DNA from: Pseudomonadota bacterium
GTDB lineage: Bacteria; Pseudomonadota; Gammaproteobacteria; Steroidobacterales; Steroidobacteraceae
Direction: 5' to 3'
DNA: 27,475 nucleotides
NCBI GenBank assembly: GCA_021850555.1
Contig: JAJZLX010000176.1
Location: forward strand, 1 to 27,475
Shown here: piece after piece, positions 21,404 to 27,475 of the stretch
Layout: the number at the start of each line of letters is the position of its first letter
How positions within the stretch are numbered: position 1 is the first letter of the stretch
Position numbers and translations under genes: made by a program
Notes under the pieces: model-generated
The model's database searches: none
The model's input: the letters and a program-made list of their open reading frames with translations, nothing else
What the model was told of the DNA's origin: nothing

Positions 21404-24400
21404 ATGCAACGGATCACGGGCGAGATGGCGAGGCGCTTTCGTGAGTTTGACTGGGCGGCGACCCCGGTCGGGCCGCCGCGGCGATGGCCCAACAGTTGGC
21501 GAACGGCCCTCGACATCAGCCTCGCCTCGGACTTTCCCACAGCGCTCGCGCTCGGCCCGCAGCACATCTACTTCTACAACGACGCCTTCATCTCGATCGG
21601 CGGCCCGGCCCGCCACCCGCAGGCGATCGGCCTGCCGGTGCGGGAGGTCTGGCAGGAGATCTGGCAGCCCGTCCTCGAACCCCGATTCCGGCAGACCCTG
21701 GCGACGGGCCTGCCCACCGGGGCCGAGGAGCTGATGTTGCCGCTCGAGCGCAGGGGCTACGTCGAGGAAACGTACATGACGTTCTCCTTTGCGGCGCTCA
21801 AGGACGAGGACGGCATCCCGAGCGGCATCTTCTGCAACGCAACCGAAGACACTGCGCTCGTGATCGCGCGCCGGCAGCTCGAGTGTCTTCGCCGGCTCGC
21901 CGCGGAGTGCGCCGCGGCCGACTGCCCCGAGACCGCCTGCCGGCTCGCCGCGGACATTCTCGAGCAACACGGCCGGGACGTCCCCTTCGCCCTGTTCTAC
22001 CTCCTGAGGGGCGAGCGGTTCGAGATGGCTCACAGCGCCGGCTTGAGCGCCCCGCCCCATGAGCTCGAGGCAACCGGCACCCTTGCCGGCCTCGCTCCCT
22101 GGACGCTGGCTCAGGCCGGCCGCGGCCCGCTGCTCATCGAGAATTTGAGCGAGCGGATCGCGCCGCTCCTGCGCCCGGGCCACGCCGTTGCGAAGAACAT
22201 CCTCGCTTGGGCGATCGGCGGCGGCGGCTCCGAGACCCCGTGCTGCATCCTGGCAGCGGGGCTCAATCCCCTGCGCCCGGTCGGGGAGTCGGGCGAGTTC
22301 CTCGGGCTCGTGGCCGCACAGCTCGAGAAGGCGATCGCCGGCGCCCGCGTGAAGCAACACGCCGAGGAGCGCGCCCGTCACTTGGCCGAGCTCGATCGCG
22401 CCAAGACGCTGTTCTTCAGCAACGTGAGCCATGAGCTGCGCACGCCGCTCACGCTGCTCCTCGAGCCGGTGCGCCAGGTCCTCGAGGAGACGAGGCTCGA
22501 GCCCGAGCAGCGCGAGCTCCTTATGACCGCCCGCCGCGCGGGTGGAAGGCTGTTGAATCTCGTGAGCTCGCTCCTCGAGTTCTCCCGGATCGAGGCCGGG
22601 CGGACCGATGCGCGGTATGTGCCGATCGATCTCGGGCAGCTCACGACAGACCTCGCCGGCATGTTCCGCTCCCCGTTCGAGCTGGCCGGGATCACGCTCT
22701 GCATCGACTGCCCGGCCGGCCTCGAGCCGGCATACGTCGATACAGACATGTGGGAGCGGATCGTGCTCAACCTGCTCTCCAACGCCCTCAAGTTCACATT
22801 CGAAGGCCGGGTCACCGTCCGGCTGCGCCAGTGCGCTGATCATTTCGTGCTCGAGGTCGCCGACACCGGCTGCGGCATCGCCGAGGCGGATCTGCCGCGC
22901 ATCTTCGAGCGCTTCACGCCCCGAACGGCCACACGGGCCCGTACGGTCGAGGGCGCCGGGATCGGCCTTTCCCTCGTGCAGGAGCTGGTCAAGCTGCACG
23001 GTGGCACTCTCGAGGCGAGCAGCCGGGTCGATGAGGGCACCACCCTCACCGTGCGCATCCCCCGAGGATCCGAGCACCTGCCGACGGAGCGCCTCGGTAC
23101 GTCCCGGACGCACATCAATAATCTGGACCGGGACGCACAACCCTTCCTCGATGAGGCGCTCGGTTGGCTTGCCAAGAGCGATGCGTCTCCCCCCTTGCAG
23201 ACCGAAGCGGCATCGGACGCTGAAGCATCGCATCGCGCGGCCCGACACCCCCACGCGTCGCTCGGCTCGGCGGAGCCACTTTCCGGTGCTGCAATGACGG
23301 CCCGGCAAGAGCGGATTCTGATCGTGGACGATAATGCCGAGATGCGCCGCTACCTTGCGCGGCTTCTGCAAGGCCGCTGGCAGGTGAAAGCGGCGCCGGA
23401 CGGCGCCGCGGCGCTCGAGCAGATTCGAGGCGAACGGCCGGACCTGCTCATCGCCGACATCATGATGCCGCGGATGAACGGCCTTGAGATGCTGAGCGTG
23501 ATTCGCTCGGACCCGCTGACCGCCGAGATTCCCGTCCTGCTGTTGTCGGCGCGCGCCGGCCCGCAGGCCTCCGTGCAGGGGCTGAACGCCGGCGCCGTGG
23601 ACTATCTGGTCAAGCCCTTCTCGCAACCCGAGCTCATTGCACGCATCGAGGCGCGGCTCGCGCAGGCCAAGCAACATGCCGCGGAGCGCTCGGCCCGAGA
23701 GCAGGCCGAGCGCGATGTGCGCGCCCGCGATGAGTTCTTCGCGGCGCTCGCGCACGAGCTGCGCTCTCCCATGATGTCGATCTTCCTGTGGAGCGAGGCC
23801 CTGCGAGCCAAGACTCTCTCCCATCGCCAACGGATCGAGGCGGTGGACGCCATGGAGCTCGCCGCCGGGACGTTGCGCCGCCTGGCGGAGGATCTGCACG
23901 ATGTCGCGCGGGCCGCCTCGGGCGTGATCCGGGTGGAGCGCCGCCGCTTCGCCGACCTGACGCCGCTCGTGGCGGCCGTGACCAAGGCCTTTGCTCCGGC
24001 GGCTGCCGAAAAGAGCCTGAGCCTGCTCACATCGCTCGAGCGTGACAGCGGGCCGGTCCTGATCGATGCCGACCGCATGCAGCAGATCGTCTCAAACCTG
24101 CTGTCCAACGCCATCCGCTATACCCCGCCCGGAGGTTGGATCGAGGTGCACTGCGCACGCCGCGCCGACATCGTCGAGATTCGCGTGCGGGACTGCGGCC
24201 GCGGTATCGCAAAGGACGCCCTGCCCCATGTCTTCGAGCGCTACTGGCGGGGAACGGCGGCGCACGACGATGACAACGGACTCGGGTTGGGTCTCGCCAT
24301 CGTGCGGCGGCTCATCGAGCTTCAGGATGGCCAGATCGAGGTTGCAAGCGAGGGAGAAGATCGCGGTGCGACCTTCATCGTGAGCCTGCCCGTGGCGGGC

Positions 24401-24523
24401 GCCGAAACCGGCAGCGCCGAGACCCGGCTCACCAAGCCCGGCCGGCGCCTGAAGGATGCGGCCCGGGCGGCGACCGAGATGGCCGCACGCCAGGCGGCAT
24501 CTCGCGCTAGGTCCGACAGCTGA
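21404..24523 (+). CDS. Soluble hybrid histidine kinase with PAS, GAF, kinase core, receiver and second kinase core
   Basis: A 1039-residue cytoplasmic sensor without membrane helices. Order: PAS-like domain (about 10-135, FDWAATPVGPPRRWP start), GAF-like domain (about 150-310), first HisKA with His343 (NVSHELRTPL), first HATPase (NLLSNALKF, DTGCGIAEADL, GAGIGLSLV), linker, receiver domain (ILIVDDNAEMRR, phosphoacceptor Asp685 in IADIMMPRMNG, Lys in LVKPF), second HisKA with His784 (ALAHELRSPM), second HATPase (NLLSNAIRYTPPGG, DCGRGIAKD, GLGLGLAIV). Two full transmitters flanking one receiver suggest an internal phosphorelay. ATG 21404 is chosen because GGAGG lies 7 bases upstream; the frame is open for 115 more codons. 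It ends convergent with, and overlapping by 17 bases, the response-regulator gene. The signal sensed is unknown. Confidence 0.9.
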   Translation: MQRITGEMARRFREFDWAATPVGPPRRWPNSWRTALDISLASDFPTALALGPQHIYFYNDAFISIGGPARHPQAIGLPVREVWQEIWQPVLEPRFRQTLATGLPTGAEELMLPLERRGYVEETYMTFSFAALKDEDGIPSGIFCNATEDTALVIARRQLECLRRLAAECAAADCPETACRLAADILEQHGRDVPFALFYLLRGERFEMAHSAGLSAPPHELEATGTLAGLAPWTLAQAGRGPLLIENLSERIAPLLRPGHAVAKNILAWAIGGGGSETPCCILAAGLNPLRPVGESGEFLGLVAAQLEKAIAGARVKQHAEERARHLAELDRAKTLFFSNVSHELRTPLTLLLEPVRQVLEETRLEPEQRELLMTARRAGGRLLNLVSSLLEFSRIEAGRTDARYVPIDLGQLTTDLAGMFRSPFELAGITLCIDCPAGLEPAYVDTDMWERIVLNLLSNALKFTFEGRVTVRLRQCADHFVLEVADTGCGIAEADLPRIFERFTPRTATRARTVEGAGIGLSLVQELVKLHGGTLEASSRVDEGTTLTVRIPRGSEHLPTERLGTSRTHINNLDRDAQPFLDEALGWLAKSDASPPLQTEAASDAEASHRAARHPHASLGSAEPLSGAAMTARQERILIVDDNAEMRRYLARLLQGRWQVKAAPDGAAALEQIRGERPDLLIADIMMPRMNGLEMLSVIRSDPLTAEIPVLLLSARAGPQASVQGLNAGAVDYLVKPFSQPELIARIEARLAQAKQHAAERSAREQAERDVRARDEFFAALAHELRSPMMSIFLWSEALRAKTLSHRQRIEAVDAMELAAGTLRRLAEDLHDVARAASGVIRVERRRFADLTPLVAAVTKAFAPAAAEKSLSLLTSLERDSGPVLIDADRMQQIVSNLLSNAIRYTPPGGWIEVHCARRADIVEIRVRDCGRGIAKDALPHVFERYWRGTAAHDDDNGLGLGLAIVRRLIELQDGQIEVASEGEDRGATFIVSLPVAGAETGSAETRLTKPGRRLKDAARAATEMAARQAASRARSDS

Positions 24524-25127
24524 CGCGAATGCCGGCGAGCACGGCCTGCTGGATCAGCCTCGAGGTGCTCTTCGCGTCGAGCTTGCGCATGACCTGCTTG
24601 CGGCAGGACTTGACCCGGCTTTCCGAGATCCCGAGCCTTGCGGCGGTCTGCTTGACGCGCTCGGAGTCCATGAGAGCCTCGAGTACCTGCCGCTCGCGCA
24701 TCGTGAGAAGCGCGACGGCGTGAGCCAACATGGGATCCTGACGCTCCCGCGCCTCCCCGCAAAGGATGGCCTCGGCTTTCAGCACCGCGGCAAACAGCTC
24801 CGCCTCCCGCACCGGCTTCTCGAGAAAGAACACCGAGCCGGCCTGCATCGCGCGCGTCATGCTGCGTCGGTCCGGATGCCCCGTGAGCACGATCACGGGC
24901 CACGAGTGCCCCGCGGCCGCGAGCTGGCGCTGCACCTCGAGGCCACCCATGCCCGGCATGAGCAGATCGAGGACGACACATCCGGCGGACAGTGTCGGAC
25001 AAGCCTGAAGGAAGGCGACCCCGGATACAAACGCCCGCGCCGGATATCCCGCCTCCTTGAACATCCGCAACAAGCCCCCGCGAAGCCCCGGGTCGTCATC
25101 GACGATGTACACCCTTGTCTGCATCAT
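24507..25127 (-). CDS. FixJ/NarL-like response regulator
   Basis: A 206-residue regulator. The receiver domain has the acidic pocket at Asp10-Asp12 (IVDDDPG), phosphoacceptor Asp54 (VVLDLLMPGMGG), LTGH and Lys104 (LEKPV), as in FixJ-type proteins. A C-terminal LuxR-type helix-turn-helix (about 140-200, LTMRERQVLEALMDSERVKQTAARLGISESRVKSCRKQVMRKL) binds DNA. The start is taken at the first of two adjacent ATGs (25127). It is convergent with the hybrid kinase and shares its upstream 16-bp element, so kinase and regulator are very likely partners and this protein may bind that element. Whether it controls the hydrogenase/Mtr genes is unknown; no shared box was seen there. Confidence 0.9.
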   Translation of the reverse strand: MMQTRVYIVDDDPGLRGGLLRMFKEAGYPARAFVSGVAFLQACPTLSAGCVVLDLLMPGMGGLEVQRQLAAAGHSWPVIVLTGHPDRRSMTRAMQAGSVFFLEKPVREAELFAAVLKAEAILCGEARERQDPMLAHAVALLTMRERQVLEALMDSERVKQTAARLGISESRVKSCRKQVMRKLDAKSTSRLIQQAVLAGIRVSCRT

Positions 25128-25481
25128 GCGCGCAGTTCCAAACACCAGGCGAGCCTCGTGCCCCGCCGCCCCCTTGATTCCCCAGTGGCGTGCCCTGCGC
25201 CGAAACGCCGGGCGCCGAACACGCCACTCGACCCGCCCTCAAGGGTACGCTCTCCCAACGCGGCCTGTCACGTCGGCTTGCATTCAGGGGTCCAGGCAAA
25301 GTTATGGTGAATTCACAACGCGATATTCCCCACACCACGGACTGTCAAGGCGTCTAAAGACGCGGTGTCCGGGCCATGAATTGCTCCCCCGGATGCGCCA
25401 CGCTACGCAAATGCCACGCGGCCCGACGCCAGCCCGCCATATTTGCCGCGCTCGAGCTTCAGGAAGATGGAGGGGAAGCCC
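25128..25481. promoter_or_regulatory. 354-bp divergent region between response regulator and LuxR-type gene
   Basis: No gene is supported here. Towards the response regulator it contains the shared 16-bp element with TTGACA (25343-25367), a -10-like TATCGC at 17-base spacing (25325-25320) and a roughly 185-base leader. That leader carries a 9-bp perfect inverted repeat, AGTGGCGTG (25184-25192) and CACGCCACT (25220-25228), with a GC-rich 27-base loop. The LuxR-type gene has GGAGG at 25469-25473. Confidence 0.5.
25320..25367 (-). promoter_or_regulatory. Response-regulator promoter with shared 16-bp element, copy 2
   Basis: On the minus strand CACCGCGTCTTTAGAC (25367-25352) is followed after three bases by TTGACA (25348-25343), then 17 bases later by TATCGC (25325-25320). 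The 16 bases match copy 1 exactly, and the spacing to TTGACA is the same. It also lies about 115 bases upstream of the divergent LuxR-type gene and could serve both. Confidence 0.6.
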
Positions 25482-25763
25482 ATGCCTGCCATGAATCCTC
25501 CCGTTGTGCTCTCGCGACGGGAGCGCCAGTGTCTCGCCCTGGCGGCCCAGGGCAAAGACGACCGCGAGATCGGCACCCGGCTGCACTTGAGCCCCGAAAC
25601 GGTGCACTGGTATATCAAACGTCTGATGCAGCGACTGGGGGTGCGCACCAGAATTCAGGCGATCATCTGGGCTTTGGAGTGCGGGCAGCTCACCTTCCAC
25701 GAGGTGTCGGGCATGGGACAAGCCGCCCACCCCTCACGGACCGTACCTCCGCGAAGCGGTTGA
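25482..25763 (+). CDS. Stand-alone LuxR-type helix-turn-helix protein
   Basis: A 93-residue protein that is essentially only a LuxR/NarL-type DNA-binding domain: VVLSRRERQCLALAAQGKDDREIGTRLHLSPETVHWYIKRLMQRLGVRTRIQAIIWAL. There is no receiver, PAS or autoinducer domain. The ATG at 25482 is preceded by GGAGG 8 bases upstream; a longer frame from 25443 is possible but less likely. The tail after about residue 75 is Pro/Arg-rich and unconserved in appearance. Its target is unknown; it neighbours a two-component pair and could modulate the same promoters. Confidence 0.8.
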   Translation: MPAMNPPVVLSRRERQCLALAAQGKDDREIGTRLHLSPETVHWYIKRLMQRLGVRTRIQAIIWALECGQLTFHEVSGMGQAAHPSRTVPPRSG

Positions 25764-26061
25764 TTCCGGCGAGGGCTGCCTCAACACCACGCCCACGGTG
25801 CAGACTCCCAAAACCCCCTGAACAGGGGGATTCCCCGCCTCCGCGCAGCGCTCATGCTTGCCTTCGGCACGGAGTGAGAGAGCGCATGATGATCTTCATC
25901 GGCCCCGCCAAGAGCCGCCGGCACTTCGAGCCAGTGGACGCGGACACCGCGCCGCAAAGCGATGCCCGTGCAGCCTGCACTTCGATGCGACGGGGTGCGG
26001 ATTTGCCGGCGCTCCAGCTTGGTACGGCATCCGCACCGGCGCGGCGTGCCTGATGGCGTAG
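25764..26061. other. 298-bp gap with one compact hairpin, no supported gene
   Basis: CCCCCT-GAAC-AGGGGG (25814-25829) is a perfect short hairpin 50 bases after the LuxR-type stop. It is followed by TTTT only when read on the minus strand, so it is an uncertain terminator. Short open frames between 25858 and 26061 lack any recognisable feature. Confidence 0.35.
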
Positions 26062-27475
26062 ATGTCCTGCGGTGTCTCCAGACTCTCGGATGTCATCAAG
26101 ATCCTGTGCCGGGAAGCAACCCCCTTCGTCAGGCGCAAGATCGCTCTGGTGCTGATCGTAGTGGTCGCCGCCGGGCTGCTCACGGCGCTCGGCCCCGTGG
26201 CGTTGAAAATGATCGTCGATGGCTTTGCGGGAAGGGCCCGTGACGCGGTCTCACCGCTCCTGCTGGTGGCACTGTACGTGATGAGCCAATGGCTGGCGCG
26301 CGCAGCCGGTGAGCTACGAATGCTGATCTACGGGCACGTCGAGCGACGCATGTTTCGTACTCTGAGCGAACGCCTGTTCGCCCATCTGATGCATCTGCCG
26401 CTGCGCTTCCATCTGGAGCGGCAGACCGGCGCCGTCAGCGAGACGCTCACCAACGGCCTGGAAGGCTTTCAGATGATCCTGCACCATCTGGTGTTCACGG
26501 TTCTGCCCGTGAGCGTGGAGCTCGCAACCGTCCTCCTGGTTCTGTGGCGCCTGGCACCCCCTCTTTTTCTCGCTCTCTTCGGCGGGGCGCTCATCCTCTA
26601 TGCCGGCGCCTTTGCCTATTCGGCCACGACCCTCTCGGGGAAGGCGCGCACAGCTTCCGATGCGAGAGTGCAGGCCGGCGCCGCCATCACCGATGGCCTG
26701 CTCAACTATGAGACGGTGAAATACTTCACTGCCGAGTCGATGGTGCAGGAACGCGTCGGCAAGGCGCTCGAGCGCAGCGAGACCGAATGGGTCGCCTTTT
26801 ATCGAAAATACGCGCGCAACGGTCTGGTCGTGGCGAGTATTTTTGCGGCCTTTCTCGCCGCAACCACCTGGTATGCGACCGTCGCGGTGCGCAACGGTCA
26901 CATGACGGTCGGCGATTTCGTCCTCGTAAACACCTACATGCTGCAGCTCGTGCGCCCCGTCGAAATGCTGGGCTATGCCATGCAGGGGTTCTCGCAGGGC
27001 CTCGCCATGCTCGAGAAGATGCTGCGGCTGTTCGAGGAGACACCCGAGCCCGCCGCGAACATCCGCTCGGACGCCGCCACAGGGTCCGGCAGCCTCGAGT
27101 TCGAGCAGGTCGGACTGTCCTATCGAAGAGGCCTGCCCGTTCTGACCGATCTCACCTTCCGCATCCCACCCCAACGGACACTCGGCATCGTGGGAGCGAG
27201 CGGCTCGGGCAAGTCGACGATCGTGCGCCTCCTGATGCGGCTGCTCGAGCCCGAGGAGGGGCGGATTCTGCTCGACGGCGTCCCGATCGCAAGCCTGCCG
27301 CTCCCCCAGCTGCGCGCCGCCATCGCCGTCGTCCCCCAGGACACCGTTTTGTTCAACGACACCCTCGCCTACAACATCGCCTTCGGGCGCGCGCAGGCGA
27401 GCCGGGCGGACATTGAGCAGGCCGCGCGCGTGGCGCACCTGCACGAATTCATCCTGAGCCTTCCGGAAGGATACG
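26062..27475 (+). CDS. ABC exporter, Atm1/HMT-like permease-ATPase (3' end beyond window)
   Basis: 471 residues are visible of a half-transporter with a fused membrane domain and ATPase. Membrane helices occur around 28-45 (ALVLIVVVAAGLLTALGPVALKMIVDG), 60-80, 150-200 and 250-275. FHLERQTGAVSETLTNGLEGFQMIL and ITDGLLNYETVKYFTAE are typical coupling regions of the Atm1/HMT (ABCB7-like) subfamily. Walker A is GASGSGKST at about 377-385 and the Q-loop VVPQDTVLFNDT at about 423-434; the signature and Walker B lie beyond the edge. The ATG at 26062 directly follows an in-frame TAG, so it is the earliest start, though no good ribosome-binding site is seen. Relatives export glutathione-linked persulfides or metal conjugates; substrate here is unknown. 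Confidence 0.9.
   Translation, partial: MSCGVSRLSDVIKILCREATPFVRRKIALVLIVVVAAGLLTALGPVALKMIVDGFAGRARDAVSPLLLVALYVMSQWLARAAGELRMLIYGHVERRMFRTLSERLFAHLMHLPLRFHLERQTGAVSETLTNGLEGFQMILHHLVFTVLPVSVELATVLLVLWRLAPPLFLALFGGALILYAGAFAYSATTLSGKARTASDARVQAGAAITDGLLNYETVKYFTAESMVQERVGKALERSETEWVAFYRKYARNGLVVASIFAAFLAATTWYATVAVRNGHMTVGDFVLVNTYMLQLVRPVEMLGYAMQGFSQGLAMLEKMLRLFEETPEPAANIRSDAATGSGSLEFEQVGLSYRRGLPVLTDLTFRIPPQRTLGIVGASGSGKSTIVRLLMRLLEPEEGRILLDGVPIASLPLPQLRAAIAVVPQDTVLFNDTLAYNIAFGRAQASRADIEQAARVAHLHEFILSLPEGY

Noticed and set aside
21356..23899. 847-codon minus-strand open frame antisense to the hybrid kinase
   Set aside because: The plus strand shows unmistakable kinase and receiver motifs throughout; the reverse frame has none.
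25814..25829. Hairpin after the LuxR-type gene as a firm rho-independent terminator
   Set aside because: The T-run follows only on the minus strand, where no gene enters from the right; kept only as a note.
25886..26053. Short open frame (about 55 codons) before the ABC exporter, considered as a small peptide precursor
   Set aside because: GGAG is present upstream at long spacing, but the sequence shows no leader/core pattern, and the exporter is Atm1/HMT-like rather than a peptide exporter with peptidase domain.

Overview
The window is GC-rich, gene-dense bacterial chromosome. It looks like a proteobacterium, probably a gammaproteobacterium: it has Hyp/Hup-type hydrogenase genes, a CcmI-type cytochrome c maturation factor, an MtrCAB-type outer-membrane electron conduit and FixJ/LuxR-type regulators. 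The taxonomic placement is inference. No rRNA, tRNA, CRISPR array or insertion sequence was recognised.

Layout. (1) 1-3090, minus strand: hypC-hypD-hypE-hypX, which build the NiFe(CN)2CO site; hypX runs off the left edge. (2) 3245-6480, plus strand: a fused heptaheme c/b-type membrane cytochrome resembling CbcL, a MenA/UbiA-type prenyltransferase and a small NTF2-like protein. (3) 6557-12487, minus strand: an operon for a lipid-anchored decaheme OmcA/MtrC-family cytochrome, a decaheme MtrA, an MtrB/PioB-family outer-membrane barrel and a small monoheme cytochrome c. (4) 12621-18774, minus strand: a tightly overlapping operon for a group 1 membrane-bound uptake NiFe hydrogenase (hupS, hupL, hupC), its protease (hupD), a lipoprotein cytochrome c, hypA and a HemN/HemW-like radical SAM protein. 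(5) 19019-20044, plus strand: a short CcmI-type protein. (6) 20100-20882, minus strand: a heme-oxygenase-fold diiron enzyme resembling UndA. (7) 21404-25127: a double-core hybrid histidine kinase and, convergent to it, a FixJ-like response regulator. (8) 25482-27475: a stand-alone LuxR-type helix-turn-helix protein and the start of an Atm1/HMT-type ABC exporter cut by the right edge.

How the parts fit. The hydrogenase would oxidise H2 in the periplasm and pass electrons through HupC to the quinone pool. The CbcL-like protein could take electrons from (mena)quinol to periplasmic hemes, and the small cytochrome c and MtrA-MtrB-MtrC could carry them across the outer membrane. In effect the locus encodes an almost complete H2-to-extracellular-acceptor chain, with its cofactor, quinone and heme accessory genes. 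The reverse direction (extracellular donor, such as Fe(II), into the cell) cannot be excluded.

Two unexplained regulatory signals stand out. A TACGTA palindrome occurs in three intergenic regions of the hydrogenase/electron-transfer locus, paired at about one, two and three helical turns. Separately, a 16-bp element followed by TTGACA is shared by the upstream regions of the histidine kinase and the response regulator. Occurrences were found by reading, not by a computed search.
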